NCBI RefSeq assembly: GCF_009363615.1
Contig: NZ_CP045384.1
Span: forward strand, 2,912,501 to 2,976,500
DNA length: 64,000 nt
Direction: 5' to 3'
Origin: Ruegeria sp. THAF33
GTDB taxonomy: Bacteria > Pseudomonadota > Alphaproteobacteria > Rhodobacterales > Rhodobacteraceae
Of the stretch, positions 17,369 to 26,390 are shown one piece after another; position 1 is the stretch's first letter, and each line of letters opens with the position of its first letter. The notes below the pieces were generated by a model that saw only the letters and a list, made by a program, of their open reading frames with translations, ran no database searches and was not told where the DNA came from. The translations under genes were made by a program, and so were the position numbers.

Positions 17369-17381
17369 TAGATAAAATCTA
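17369..17381. promoter_or_regulatory. Candidate operator TAGAT-AAA-ATCTA
   Basis: Perfect 5-bp arms with a 3-base spacer, 7 bases upstream of the GntR start codon and immediately after the end of the dehydratase gene. A GntR-type autoregulatory site is plausible; not verifiable by eye. Confidence 0.4.
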
Positions 17382-17406
17382 CGGCAGCTATCCTCAACCA
17401 GATAAT

Positions 17407-18318
17407 TCACCCCGCAAGCGGGTCCGGGGCGATATTCGCACCACACACCAGAACGGCCACGCGTTCGTCCGGTTCGGGCCGATACACGCCCGAGGTCAAG
17501 GCTGCCAACGCCGTAGCGCCCGCCGGTTCCACCAGAATACGATGCGCCTGCCACAACGCCTTCTGAGCCGCCGCGATGGCATCATCCGACACCAGGACCG
17601 ACGTCATCCCCTGTGCCAGGTCGAAACAGATCTGCCCGATCCGGCGCGCGCCCAGCGCATTTGCCGCGATGCCGGATACGGAAACATCCACCGGTTCACC
17701 GGCCTGCAACGCCGCATTCAATGCGCAGGAGGTCTGGGGTTCGACCGCCACGACCTTGCGCGCTCCGTCGAACCAGGCCAACGCCCCGGCGATCAGCCCA
17801 CCCCCGCCCACGGCGACCAGAACCGTATCTGCCTGTAGCCCCTGCGCATCCCATTCCGCAAAGCAGGTCCCCTGCCCCGCCACGGTAGCCGGCGCATCAT
17901 AGGCGTGAATCTGCATCGCTCCGGTTTCCGCTTCATGCGCCTGCGCCTGTGTCAGCGCATTGGCGTATTCGCCGGGCACAACGCTCAGATCCGCTCCGGT
18001 TTGCCGGATCAATGCAATCTTGGATGGCCCCGCCAGTTCGGGCACGAAAATCTTGGCCGGATATCCAAGCGCCTGCGCCGCAAAGGCCGCCGCTGCACCA
18101 TGATTGCCGCCGGATGCAGCCACGACACCTGCATCGGGTACGTCGAGGCTCAGCAACGTATTGAACGCACCGCGCGCCTTGAAACTGCCCGTGTGCTGCA
18201 TGTGCTCCAGCTTCAGCTCAATGGGATGGCCCGGAATTCGGCTCTCGATCACCGGCGTCACCTGCGTATGTCCGGCGATACGATCCCGCGCCGCTGATAT
18301 TTCGCTCTTCCAATTCAT
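17407..18318 (-). CDS. Threonine/serine dehydratase-like PLP enzyme
   Basis: Fold-type II PLP enzyme of 303 residues started at ATG 18318 (MNWKSEISAARDRIAGH). The PLP lysine is in TGSFKARGAFN, the substrate-binding SGGNHG motif follows (VVAASGGNHGAAAAFAAQ), and the phosphate loop is VAVGGGGLIAGAL. It lacks the C-terminal ACT regulatory domain of biosynthetic IlvA, so it resembles catabolic threonine/serine dehydratases or related racemases. The upstream ORF extension overlaps the divergent LOG gene and is not used. Reaction is likely deamination of L-threonine or L-serine to the 2-oxo acid; exact substrate not assignable. Confidence 0.85.
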   Translation of the reverse strand: MNWKSEISAARDRIAGHTQVTPVIESRIPGHPIELKLEHMQHTGSFKARGAFNTLLSLDVPDAGVVAASGGNHGAAAAFAAQALGYPAKIFVPELAGPSKIALIRQTGADLSVVPGEYANALTQAQAHEAETGAMQIHAYDAPATVAGQGTCFAEWDAQGLQADTVLVAVGGGGLIAGALAWFDGARKVVAVEPQTSCALNAALQAGEPVDVSVSGIAANALGARRIGQICFDLAQGMTSVLVSDDAIAAAQKALWQAHRILVEPAGATALAALTSGVYRPEPDERVAVLVCGANIAPDPLAG

Positions 18319-18397
18319 TCTTGTCTTTCCGTGACTGGCACTCTGCCCGCGAACCCTATAGCTGTTTGGAAAACACGCAAGCAGGGATCGATCACCC

Positions 18398-19240
18398 ATG
18401 AGAGAAGACCGCCACAATCCGTTTCGCGATGCGCAGACAGATCGCTCGACCGCGAGCGAAGTGCCGGACACGCCGCAAACGCGATCGTCCGCCTATCGCC
18501 TTGCCTTTGCCGATGACGAATTCCTGTGCCGGGACGAGCTGCGCCCGGTGCGTCTGCAACTGGAATTGTTGAAACCCGAGATGATCATGAGCGAACGCGA
18601 GATCACCTCGACCATCGTGATGTTCGGCGGCGCGCGCATCCCTGAACCATCGCAGAAACACACCGCACGAACGGAAACGCTGGCTGGTCTGTCGGCCTAT
18701 TACGACGAGGCGCGCGAGTTCGCGCGGCTGATGACCGTGAAATCGAACGAGACCGGCTGCCGTGAAAACGTGATCGTCACGGGCGGCGGCCCCGGTGTGA
18801 TGGAGGCAGGCAACCGTGGGGCACAGGACGCGGGCGGATGTTCTATCGGGCTGAATATCGTTCTGCCGCACGAACAGGCCCCGAACCTTTATGTGACGCC
18901 GGATCTCAGCTTCAACTTCCATTATTTCGCCATCCGCAAGATGCACTTCCTGATGCGCGCCCGCGCGATCACGATTTTCCCCGGCGGTTTCGGAACCATG
19001 GACGAGCTGTTCGAATCCCTGACCCTGATTCAGACCGGCCGGATGGACCGCGTGCCCTTCCTGCTGTTTGGTCGCGAATTCTGGGAAAAGGTCATCAACT
19101 GGAAAGCGCTGGCCGATGCCGGAACCATCTCGGACGAGGATCTTGATCTGTTCCGCTTTGTGGACACGGCGCAGGAGGCGGTCGAGATCATCGAAAACTG
19201 GGAGCCCGCCCCGCCCCGCGACGAAATTCCGGGGCGCTGA
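18398..19240 (+). CDS. LOG-family (TIGR00730) Rossmann-fold protein
   Basis: 280-residue protein with an N-terminal extension of ~70 residues followed by the LOG core: TSTIVMFGGARIPEPSQ, VIVTGGGPGVMEAGNRGA and the signature PGGFGTMDELFE near residues 195-206. Family members cleave nucleoside monophosphates to base and ribose-5-phosphate (cytokinin activation in plants; nucleotide turnover for bacterial PpnN). The extended N terminus is typical of the alphaproteobacterial form. The downstream gene starts 3 bases after its stop, so they are cotranscribed. Confidence 0.87.
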   Translation: MREDRHNPFRDAQTDRSTASEVPDTPQTRSSAYRLAFADDEFLCRDELRPVRLQLELLKPEMIMSEREITSTIVMFGGARIPEPSQKHTARTETLAGLSAYYDEAREFARLMTVKSNETGCRENVIVTGGGPGVMEAGNRGAQDAGGCSIGLNIVLPHEQAPNLYVTPDLSFNFHYFAIRKMHFLMRARAITIFPGGFGTMDELFESLTLIQTGRMDRVPFLLFGREFWEKVINWKALADAGTISDEDLDLFRFVDTAQEAVEIIENWEPAPPRDEIPGR

Positions 19241-19243
19241 ACC

Positions 19244-20341
19244 ATGGCACCCAAGACCGGAGAGATGCTGCATCTGCGTGGAAATGCCCTGAGCAAGGGC
19301 GAACCCGTAGCGCTGCCACTGACCCAAAGCAGCATGTACCACCTGCCGGGCACCCCGGACGGGCGGGCGAGTTACGGTCGGGTGGACAACCCGACCTGGG
19401 TGCATCTGGAGCATGTTCTGTCGCATTTGGAAGACGCGCCCTGCCTCAGCTTTCCCTCGGGCATGGCGGCGATTTCCGCGGCACTGTTTGCCACCGTAAA
19501 GGCCGGATCACGCCTGCTGATCCCCTCCGATGGCTATTACGTGACGCGCCTTTTGGCCGATCGTTTCCTGTCGCGGCTGGGTGTGATCGTTGAGGAACGC
19601 CCCACCACCGCCTTTGCCGACGGCGGTTTTGACGGGTTCGATGTGGTCTTTGCCGAAAGCCCCTCGAATCCCGGGTTGGACATGATCGATCTGACCGAGG
19701 TGGCGGATCGGGTGCGCGCTGCCGGGGGCATAACCATTGCCGACAATACGACGATGACTCCGCTGGGTCAGCGTCCTCTTGATCTGGGCATCGACGTAGT
19801 CGTCTCGTCCGATACCAAGGCGATGGGCGGGCATTCCGACATGCTGATGGGCCATGTGGCCAGCCGCAACGGCGACATCATGGAACGGGTCGGGGAATGG
19901 CGGAAAGTCTCTGGCTCCATACCGGGGCCACATGAAGCATGGCTGCTGCATCGCGGCCTTGAAACGCTGGACGTTCGGTTCGACCGGATGTGCAGCTCGG
20001 CCGAAGTATTGGCCGAACGCCTGGCGGCACATCCCGCAGTGAAACAGGTGCGCTATCCCGGGCTGGCCAACGACCCGTCGCATAAACTGGCGCAACAACA
20101 GACCACACGTTTCGGCTTTCTTCTGTCGCTGACGCTGAACAGCGAAGACCAGGCCGAAGCCTTCATCAACAATTGCCCGCTTCTGCGCCCGGCCACGTCA
20201 TTCGGAGGCGTCCACAGCTCGGCCGAGCGGCGCGCGCGCTGGGGCGACGACGTTGATCCGGCCTTTATCCGCCTGTCCGTCGGGTGCGAACCCGTGGAAG
20301 AATTGTGGCACGCTATCGAAGCCAGCCTGAACGCTGTGTGA
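19244..20341 (+). CDS. Cys/Met metabolism PLP-dependent enzyme (cystathionine lyase-like)
   Basis: 365 residues of the trans-sulfuration enzyme family. PLP lysine is in SSDTKAMGGHSD near residue 191; SFPSGMAAISAALFATVKAG, SPSNPGLDMIDL and ADNTTMTPLGQRPLDLGIDVV are family blocks; the C-terminal RLSVGCEPVEELW binds the substrate carboxylate. Candidates are cystathionine gamma/beta-lyase or a related lyase; sequence alone does not decide. Operonic with the LOG-family gene upstream and convergent with a small membrane protein with no gap. Confidence 0.85.
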   Translation: MAPKTGEMLHLRGNALSKGEPVALPLTQSSMYHLPGTPDGRASYGRVDNPTWVHLEHVLSHLEDAPCLSFPSGMAAISAALFATVKAGSRLLIPSDGYYVTRLLADRFLSRLGVIVEERPTTAFADGGFDGFDVVFAESPSNPGLDMIDLTEVADRVRAAGGITIADNTTMTPLGQRPLDLGIDVVVSSDTKAMGGHSDMLMGHVASRNGDIMERVGEWRKVSGSIPGPHEAWLLHRGLETLDVRFDRMCSSAEVLAERLAAHPAVKQVRYPGLANDPSHKLAQQQTTRFGFLLSLTLNSEDQAEAFINNCPLLRPATSFGGVHSSAERRARWGDDVDPAFIRLSVGCEPVEELWHAIEASLNAV

Positions 20342-20725
20342 TTACTTTTTGGGCTCACGCAGTTCTTTGAACACGTAGATCGGCAGCACCACGCTGGCGA
20401 TCAACGCCCCCAGCCAGACCAGCAATGTTGCCGCAAGCAGGTTCGAAACCCCGCCAACGGTCAGCCCGGCAGCAATCAGGTCGGTCACGAAAAGGCCCAC
20501 GAAGGTCACGATCAGGGCGATCCCACCCTTCAGGGCGGGCGCTTTCTTTTCGCCCAGTTTCAGGATCAGGGGTTCAGCGACAACTTGTACGACGGTGAAG
20601 ACTATCACCACCACGATGAACGAGATCGGCTTGATCGCAAATCCCGACAATATCAGCGCGGCAAGCAACAACCCAATGGCATTCCCGGCCAGCAGGGCCA
20701 GGGCGGATTTTATTCTGCGTGACAT
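20342..20725 (-). CDS. Small integral membrane protein, four helices
   Basis: 127 residues from ATG 20725 (MSRRIKSALALLAGN), preferred over a TTG 24 bases upstream because GGAG lies at the right distance. Four hydrophobic segments are visible: ALLAGNAIGLLLAALILSGFAI, SFIVVVIVFTVVQVVAEPLI, GGIALIVTFVGLFVTDLIAAGL and LLAATLLVWLGALIASVVLPIYVF. It resembles the phage-holin-IV/superfamily IV-like membrane proteins of bacteria, with no assigned role. Convergent with the cystathionine-lyase-like gene. Confidence 0.72.
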   Translation of the reverse strand: MSRRIKSALALLAGNAIGLLLAALILSGFAIKPISFIVVVIVFTVVQVVAEPLILKLGEKKAPALKGGIALIVTFVGLFVTDLIAAGLTVGGVSNLLAATLLVWLGALIASVVLPIYVFKELREPKK

Positions 20726-20885
20726 GCGGCGGTCTCCGTCATTCGACAATTATAAATATGCAGATACTATCAGGTCTGCGGGATTTTACGAAACAATTCA
20801 ATCGCCTCTTTCGTTTTACCCGTTGAAATCTCATGGTAGAACACCTTCATCCTGATCAGACCCGTCCTTGACCTGAGAGAGTGAT

Positions 20886-21806
20886 ATGAGCGACGACCCC
20901 TACACCGTTCTTGGTGTCTCGAAGGACGCCAGTACAGCCGAGATCAAAAAAGCCTACCGGCGTATCGCCAAGGATTGCCATCCGGATCTGAAACCGGGCG
21001 ATGACGCGGCTGAGGCCAAGTTCAAGGCCGCCGCGGCTGCTTATGATCTGTTGAAAGATCCTGAAACACGTGCGCGTTTTGACAACGGGGAAATAGACGC
21101 CTCGGGTCAGGAGCGCCCGCAACAGCAGTATTACCGGGACTATGCCGAGGCCGCTGGAAACCCCTATCGCGGGCGTCAGGCCGATCCCGACGACATGTCA
21201 GACGTCTTCGCCGAGTTCATGCGTGGTCGCGGCGGTTTTGGGGGCCAGCGCGGCCACCAGTTTCACGCACCGGGTCACAATCTGAACTACTCGCTTCAAA
21301 TCAGCTTCCTGGACTCCGTGTTCGGCGCCAGTCAGAAATTGACCTTGCCGGATGGGGACAGGATCGAAGTCAAAATCCCGGCCGGGATCACCGACGGCCA
21401 GACCATCCGGTTGCGCGGCAAAGGCGCGCCGGGATATGGTGAAGGCCCTCCGGGCGATGCTCTGGTAACTGTCTCGGTCGCCAGCCATCCGGTGTTTGAT
21501 CGTCAGGGCGACGACATCCACATCACCCTGCCCATCACCATTGATGAGGCGATTCTGGGCGGCAAAGTCCCCGCCCCTACGATTGATGGCGGCGTGAATG
21601 TCAGCGTACCGGCGGGCACCAGCAGTGGTAAAACCCTGCGATTGCGGGGCAAGGGTGTCAAAAAACGCGGCTCATCCGAGCGTGGGGATCAGTTGATCGA
21701 ACTGACCGTCTCGATGCCCGACAAAATCGATGACGATCTGAAACAGTTCATGGAGACCTGGCGCAAAACACACAGCTACGACCCGCGGAAAGGAATGCCG
21801 TCATGA
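20886..21806 (+). CDS. cbpA: DnaJ-class co-chaperone, CbpA-like
   Basis: 306-residue J-domain protein that stimulates DnaK. The J domain is at 1-68 with HPD at 32-34 (DCHPDLKPG); a glycine-rich linker (GRGGFGGQRGHQ) follows; the C-terminal substrate-binding domains contain KIPAGITDGQTIRLRGKG and SVPAGTSSGKTLRLRGKG. There is no CxxCxGxG zinc finger, which separates it from DnaJ and matches CbpA. Its stop overlaps the start of the CbpM-like gene (ATGA), the usual arrangement. Confidence 0.92.
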   Translation: MSDDPYTVLGVSKDASTAEIKKAYRRIAKDCHPDLKPGDDAAEAKFKAAAAAYDLLKDPETRARFDNGEIDASGQERPQQQYYRDYAEAAGNPYRGRQADPDDMSDVFAEFMRGRGGFGGQRGHQFHAPGHNLNYSLQISFLDSVFGASQKLTLPDGDRIEVKIPAGITDGQTIRLRGKGAPGYGEGPPGDALVTVSVASHPVFDRQGDDIHITLPITIDEAILGGKVPAPTIDGGVNVSVPAGTSSGKTLRLRGKGVKKRGSSERGDQLIELTVSMPDKIDDDLKQFMETWRKTHSYDPRKGMPS

Positions 21807-22141
21807 CCCTGACCGAGAAGGAACTGATCGAAACCGTCGCCCGACTGACCTCGGATCGGCTGACCGAATATCTGGCGGCCGAGATTGTGATCCCCGAACA
21901 ATCAGACCAAGGGCTGATCTATCACAGTATCGACGTCGCCCGTCTGGAACTTGCCTGCGAGTTGCACGAACAGTACGACATGGAGGCAGATGCACTGTCG
22001 ATGATGATCTCGCTGATTGATCAGATGCATGGGCTGCGGGCCGAGTTGCGCGAGGTTTTGAACGCGGTCGAGGCTCAACCCGAACCAGTTCGTCAGCAAC
22101 TGGTTGAAGTGATCGGCACAGCGCGATTCCGTCGCAGATAA
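21803..22141 (+). CDS. cbpM: Chaperone modulator CbpM-like protein
   Basis: 112-residue protein that in enterobacteria binds the J domain of CbpA and inhibits it. MerR-like N-terminal helices (LIETVARLTSDRLTEYLAAEIVIPEQ) and a C-terminal coiled-coil-like region (LSMMISLIDQMHGLRAELREVLNAVE) fit the family, as does LIYHSIDVARLELACEL. Coupled translation with cbpA supports the call. Confidence 0.85.
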   Translation: MTLTEKELIETVARLTSDRLTEYLAAEIVIPEQSDQGLIYHSIDVARLELACELHEQYDMEADALSMMISLIDQMHGLRAELREVLNAVEAQPEPVRQQLVEVIGTARFRRR

Positions 22142-22204
22142 CGGGGTTTTGGACTCGAAACATTTGGATTAGAAGGCCGGCTTGATCCTTTTACAAGTGG
22201 CGCC

Positions 22205-23863
22205 ATGACCCAGTCCAGATCCGAATTGCTGATGCCTGCGGGCAATCTGCGCAAGCTGAAACTCGCTGTCCTTTACGGGGCGGATGCGGTGTATCTGGGC
22301 ACGCCCGATATGTCGCTGCGCACGAAATCCGAGTTTTCGCTGGAAGAGGTGATCGAGGGCGTCGAGTTCTGCCACAGCCATGGCCGGCGCGCCTATCTGA
22401 CGCTGAACCTGTTCTCGCACAACAAGGACATCCCGAAGCTGGACGAATATATCGACACGGTCCGCAAAGTGCAGCCGGACGGGTTGATCATCGCCGACCC
22501 CGGCGTGTTCCAGTACGTGCGGGACCGCGCGCCGGAACTGCCGCTGCACATCTCGACCCAGGCCAATATCTGTTCCTGGCTGTCGGTGAAGTACTGGCAG
22601 GATCAGGGCGCGGAACTGGTGGTTCTGGCGCGCGAGGTTTCCTACCCCGAACTGGTGGAGATCCGCGAAAAATGCCCCGACATCAAGCTCGAGGCCTTCG
22701 TCCACGGTGCCATGTGCATGACCTATTCGGGCCGTTGCCTGCTGTCGAACTTCATGGCGGAACGCGGCGCGAACCAGGGCAACTGCGCAAATTCCTGCCG
22801 CTGGAACTATGCACTGAAACTGCGCCTGAAGGATGGCACCCATCAGGAATTGCGCATCACCGAGGAAAACGCCGACCTGTTCGAATTCCTGCTGGAAGAA
22901 GGCTGCCGCCCCGGCGATCTGATGCCGATCGAGGAAGACGACCGCGGTTCCTACATCCTCAATTCGCGCGATCTGTGCATCATGCCCAAGCTGGACGAAT
23001 ACCTGAAGATCGGCGTGGACAGCCTCAAGGTCGAGGGGCGCGGCAAGTCGGAATACTATGCCGCCATCGTCGCGCGCGCCTATCGCATGGCCATCGACGA
23101 TTACTATGCCGACCCCGAGAACTGGGACCCGAAACCCTATATGCGCGAGTTGGAGACCGTGGGAAACCGCGGCTATACGCTGGCCTTCCACGAGGGGCGC
23201 CTGACCAACTACGCCCATGATTACGAGCACACGGCATCCATCGCGCAGTGGGAATATGCCGGGATCGTCACCGAAGTGACCCAGGAGGCCTTTCTGGTCG
23301 AGGTAAAGAACAAGCTGGAACCGGGCGATGTACTGGATTTCGTCTCGCCCATCTCGCGCGAGACGGTTCTGCTGCGGGTCTATGATTTCGAACGCGCATC
23401 CGATGGCGCGCGGATGGACGTGGTGCATGGCAGCACCAAAACAGTGATCCGCCTGCCCTTCACCCTGTTCGACCACGAGGATATCGACGATCTGCGCACC
23501 AGGTTCCCCGCCTATTCCGTTCTGCGCAAGGAACGCGCCCTGACCGACGAACACTGGAGCCGCATCCGCTTTGACAAGCTGGTGCAGGGTTTGGAAACCT
23601 CGGGCCGTGACAACCCTGGCGCCTATGCCCGCCGTCGCGACGCCCTGGTTGAAAAGATCGGCGAAGACGGCAACGAACGCCGTTTCAAAACCAACCGCAT
23701 CGGCACCGAAGGCTGCTGCGGCAAGGGCTGCAACGGTTGCCTGATCTTCTGGCAGGACGACAAATACGCGCTGGCCCGTGAAGTTCTGTCAAAGCGCAAA
23801 CAAGGCGAGCAGCTCAGCCGCCGCGAGGCGACGGAATTGAAGCTGCCGGGCGAAAATGCCTGA
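22205..23863 (+). CDS. U32 family protein (TrhP/RlhA-like RNA hydroxylation protein)
   Basis: 552-residue U32 protein. The family was named as peptidases, but characterised bacterial members TrhP and RlhA hydroxylate tRNA wobble uridine or 23S rRNA using prephenate-derived chemistry. The N terminus is a TIM-barrel-like segment (ELLMPAGNLRKLKLAVLYGADAVYLG), the signature EAFVHGAMCMTYSGRCLLSNF lies near residues 168-188, and cysteines continue in GNCANSCRWNY. An extra C-terminal cluster C-C-x2-C-x2-C (GCCGKGCNGC) suggests iron-sulfur binding. The exact RNA target is not decided. Confidence 0.85.
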   Translation: MTQSRSELLMPAGNLRKLKLAVLYGADAVYLGTPDMSLRTKSEFSLEEVIEGVEFCHSHGRRAYLTLNLFSHNKDIPKLDEYIDTVRKVQPDGLIIADPGVFQYVRDRAPELPLHISTQANICSWLSVKYWQDQGAELVVLAREVSYPELVEIREKCPDIKLEAFVHGAMCMTYSGRCLLSNFMAERGANQGNCANSCRWNYALKLRLKDGTHQELRITEENADLFEFLLEEGCRPGDLMPIEEDDRGSYILNSRDLCIMPKLDEYLKIGVDSLKVEGRGKSEYYAAIVARAYRMAIDDYYADPENWDPKPYMRELETVGNRGYTLAFHEGRLTNYAHDYEHTASIAQWEYAGIVTEVTQEAFLVEVKNKLEPGDVLDFVSPISRETVLLRVYDFERASDGARMDVVHGSTKTVIRLPFTLFDHEDIDDLRTRFPAYSVLRKERALTDEHWSRIRFDKLVQGLETSGRDNPGAYARRRDALVEKIGEDGNERRFKTNRIGTEGCCGKGCNGCLIFWQDDKYALAREVLSKRKQGEQLSRREATELKLPGENA

Positions 23864-23869
23864 GTTGGC

Positions 23870-24487
23870 TCAATCGCGCGTCCGATAGTCTTCCGGCACG
23901 TAAAACGTATAGTCCCGATCTGCCACCTGTTCGTGACAGACATGGCAATACGCCACGGCGCCGGCGCGGTCGCCCATAGTGTCCCCAAATACCGAGCCGT
24001 CCGGCAAGACCATGATGTAACGCCAATCCGCCGTGTCCGGGCTGGCACCTTCTGTCAGTTTCTCCATTACGAACATGGCACCGGGATGCACGTGACCTTC
24101 ATCCGTCACGGTCATGCTGTCCTTGGCAAGAACCGACCCCATGGGAAGTTCTTCACCTTCCTGCAACGTCCCGTAGTTATGCGCCATGCGATTGGCATAG
24201 CTGTTCACATACCTTTGCCCGTGGGTTGCCGAAATATAGGGCGCATCGTTGAAAAGCGGCCAGCTTTGGTAGTTGAGGATCAGGTCCAGTTGCGCCACGG
24301 CGTAGCCACGCGCCATGCGGCGATTGAGGGATCGGTAGTGTTCCAAAGCCTCTTGTTTGCTCAACTCGGCAGGGTTTTCGATTGCGATATGAGCGTCCTG
24401 GCCGTCAGCGAAGGCCAAGCCTGAACCCGAGACGATAGCAAGCGCAGCGGCACCAAAACGGATGATCGAAAAAGAACTTGCATTCAT
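23870..24487 (-). CDS. Cytochrome P460 family c-type heme protein
   Basis: 205 residues from ATG 24487 (MNASSFSIIRFGAAALAIVSG). A signal peptide ends near AFA before DGQDAH, so it is periplasmic. Heme is attached through CHVCH at residues 181-185 near the C terminus (AGAVAYCHVCHEQVADRDY), with preceding family blocks GTLQEGEELPMGSVLAKDSM and WRYIMVLPDGSVFG. Characterised P460 proteins oxidise hydroxylamine, but many homologues, including this length class, have unknown roles. Convergent with the U32 gene with a 6-bp gap. Confidence 0.82.
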   Translation of the reverse strand: MNASSFSIIRFGAAALAIVSGSGLAFADGQDAHIAIENPAELSKQEALEHYRSLNRRMARGYAVAQLDLILNYQSWPLFNDAPYISATHGQRYVNSYANRMAHNYGTLQEGEELPMGSVLAKDSMTVTDEGHVHPGAMFVMEKLTEGASPDTADWRYIMVLPDGSVFGDTMGDRAGAVAYCHVCHEQVADRDYTFYVPEDYRTRD

Positions 24488-24772
24488 AATCGTGGCCCAC
24501 CTGAAAATCAGTTCACCCGAGCGCATTCTGCACCACTTGGAACAGTCTAGCGGAATCGCAAAAACTTGCCATCTCTGACCCGAACACCTCACCGCCTTGT
24601 GCATCGAATTGAAGAGGCAAATTCAGCGACGGGCACGGCAAATATAGCAAATTATGCATGTGGTTTCAGCATCTGAAACATTAAGTTTGAACAAAACACT
24701 TGTGACGTGCAGACAAAGCCAGAAAACACTTAAGGCGCGATCTGATCAAGCCTGGCCCAGATGGATCAAACC
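24488..24772. other. 285-bp intergenic region between P460 and rlmN genes
   Basis: Both flanking genes are on the minus strand, so it carries the P460 promoter and the 3' region of rlmN. The only structure seen is a short perfect hairpin GTTTCAG-CAT-CTGAAAC at 24663-24679. No gene or known RNA is visible. Confidence 0.45.
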
Positions 24773-25960
24773 CTATCGGCTCAGACCCGTTTCGGCCTCG
24801 ATTTGTTTGCGTGACTTGCGCGCCCGCTCGGTGGCCGACTTCAACTGACCACAAGCTGCCATGATGTCCTCACCGCGCGTCTTGCGGATCGGCGAGGCAT
24901 AGCCGGCCTGATAGATGATGTTGGCGAAAGCGCGGATACGGTTGTTCGAGCTGCGCTTGTATGGTGCCCCGGGCCATTCGTTGAACGGGATCAGGTTGAT
25001 CTTGGCCGGAATGCTGTGGCGCTTGATGTGATCGATCAGACGATGCGCATCTTCGTCACTGTCATTCACACCATCCAGCATCACATATTCAAACGTGATC
25101 CGTTCAGAGTTCGAAGCATTGGGATAGCTGGCCAAAGCTGTCAGCAGTTCCTCGATGTTCCAACGCTTGTTGATTGGCACCAGAATGTCGCGCACCTCGT
25201 CAGTGGTGGCGTGGAACGAGATCGCCAGCAGGCACCCGATTTCCTCGGCCGTGCGCGCGATCTCGGGCACCACGCCCGAGGTCGACAGGGTAATCCGCCG
25301 ACGCGACAGAGAAATGCCCTCGGGGTCCATGGCGATCTTCATCGCGTCGCGCACGTTTTCGAAATTGTAAAGCGGCTCGCCCATGCCCATCAGAACGATG
25401 TTCGACAGCAGGCGGGTTTCGTCCTTGGGTGCGCCGGGGGTTGGCCATTCTTCAAGATCGTCACGCGCCATCATGATCTGACCGACGATTTCTGCGGATG
25501 TTAGGTTTCGTACAAGTTTCTGGGTTCCGGTATGACAGAACGAACAGGTCAGCGTGCAGCCCACCTGAGACGAGATGCACAGGGTTCCGCGATCTTCCTC
25601 GGGGATATAGACCACCTCGACCTCATGCCCGCCGGCGATGCGGCACAGGTATTTGCGGGTGCCATCCTCGGACACCTGACGCGTCACCACCTCGGGGATT
25701 TCGATCACGAAATGCTCGGCCAGTTGTGCACGATAGGCTTTGGCGAGATTTGTCATCTGGGCAAAGTCGCGCACACCCCATTGATAGATCCATTGCCAGA
25801 TCTGGCCTGTGCGCATCTTGGCCTGTTTCTCGGGCGTGCCGTGTTCAATCAAGGTCTCGCGCAACCTGTCGCGCGAAAGACCGACAAGGTTTACCTTCCC
25901 GTCGGGCAGTTTGCGCGGGATGGTCATGACGTCTTGGGTGATCGGCGCTTTGGGCGACAT
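24773..25960 (-). CDS. rlmN: Dual-specificity 23S rRNA/tRNA adenine-C2 methyltransferase RlmN
   Basis: Radical SAM enzyme that methylates A2503 of 23S rRNA and A37 of some tRNAs. 395 residues. The radical SAM cluster is C135-x3-C139-x2-C142 in [12 protein letters not shown]; the methyl-carrying cysteine C370 is in MAACGQLKS near the C terminus. Other family blocks are [26 protein letters not shown] and [18 protein letters not shown]. It stands alone; a second in-frame ATG at 25927 is a possible alternative start. Confidence 0.97.
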   Translation of the reverse strand: MSPKAPITQDVMTIPRKLPDGKVNLVGLSRDRLRETLIEHGTPEKQAKMRTGQIWQWIYQWGVRDFAQMTNLAKAYRAQLAEHFVIEIPEVVTRQVSEDGTRKYLCRIAGGHEVEVVYIPEEDRGTLCISSQVGCTLTCSFCHTGTQKLVRNLTSAEIVGQIMMARDDLEEWPTPGAPKDETRLLSNIVLMGMGEPLYNFENVRDAMKIAMDPEGISLSRRRITLSTSGVVPEIARTAEEIGCLLAISFHATTDEVRDILVPINKRWNIEELLTALASYPNASNSERITFEYVMLDGVNDSDEDAHRLIDHIKRHSIPAKINLIPFNEWPGAPYKRSSNNRIRAFANIIYQAGYASPIRKTRGEDIMAACGQLKSATERARKSRKQIEAETGLSR

Positions 25961-26042
25961 TGGCGTATCTCAAAGGAATCGGGCTTGGGATGCGCCTCTA
26001 TATAGGAACCTGCGCAAAGATCAAAAGGTTTCCTAAGCCGGC

Positions 26043-26073
26043 AGGCCCGGCACGATTCACATGCCGGGCCTTT
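26043..26073 (+). terminator. Hairpin with T-tract oriented to the plus strand
   Basis: AGGCCCGGCA and TGCCGGGCCT form a 10-bp stem followed by TTTT on the plus strand; outer GATCAAAA and TTTTGATC arms extend the pairing. No plus-strand gene precedes it: the flanking rlmN and lipoprotein genes are on the minus strand, where the hairpin has A residues before it and no T-run after it. It may still help end the lipoprotein message, or it may end an unannotated plus-strand RNA. Confidence 0.5.
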
Positions 26074-26077
26074 TTGA

Positions 26078-26248
26078 TCAGTTTACCGGCGGCGGTGTGT
26101 AGCAATCACTGGCGTCCAGGGTCTGAACCGGATCTTCCGGGCCACATTGCTCGCCCGATATCGGATAGGAATCAGCGTTCTTCTCGCAAGCGCTCAGCAC
26201 GGCGACGGATGCGGCAAGAACCAGAGTGATCCAAGTTTTCTGTTTCAT
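26078..26248 (-). CDS. Small lipoprotein, 56 residues
   Basis: Begins MKQKTWITLVLAASVAVLSAC: a lipoprotein signal with lipobox LSAC, so the mature protein of about 37 residues is anchored through its N-terminal cysteine. The mature part (EKNADSYPISGEQCGPEDPVQTL) has two more cysteines that could form a disulfide. ATG 26248 is chosen over a longer frame. Function unknown; similar tiny lipoproteins are common in this group. Confidence 0.72.
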   Translation of the reverse strand: MKQKTWITLVLAASVAVLSACEKNADSYPISGEQCGPEDPVQTLDASDCYTPPPVN

Positions 26249-26343
26249 CACGATGTCCTCTCTTGGTGGCTGAACCACTTAGTTCACATTGCCGAGTGCG
26301 AAACTTTGATACGGATCAAAACTGGCAGATGACCAGACGTCAA

Positions 26344-26370
26344 AAGCCCCGCGACCAGGCGGGGCGCTTT
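26344..26370 (-). terminator. Intrinsic terminator of the IalB gene
   Basis: On the minus strand GCCCCGC and GCGGGGC pair across a 6-base loop and are followed by TTTTGACG, 20 bases after the stop of the IalB-like gene. Confidence 0.85.
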
Positions 26371-26390
26371 GAGCAATCGGCGCGATAAGA

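Noticed and set aside
22169..23554. 461-residue minus-strand frame opposite the U32 gene
   Set aside because: Antisense shadow: repeated HRH/DQ-type composition, no recognisable domain.
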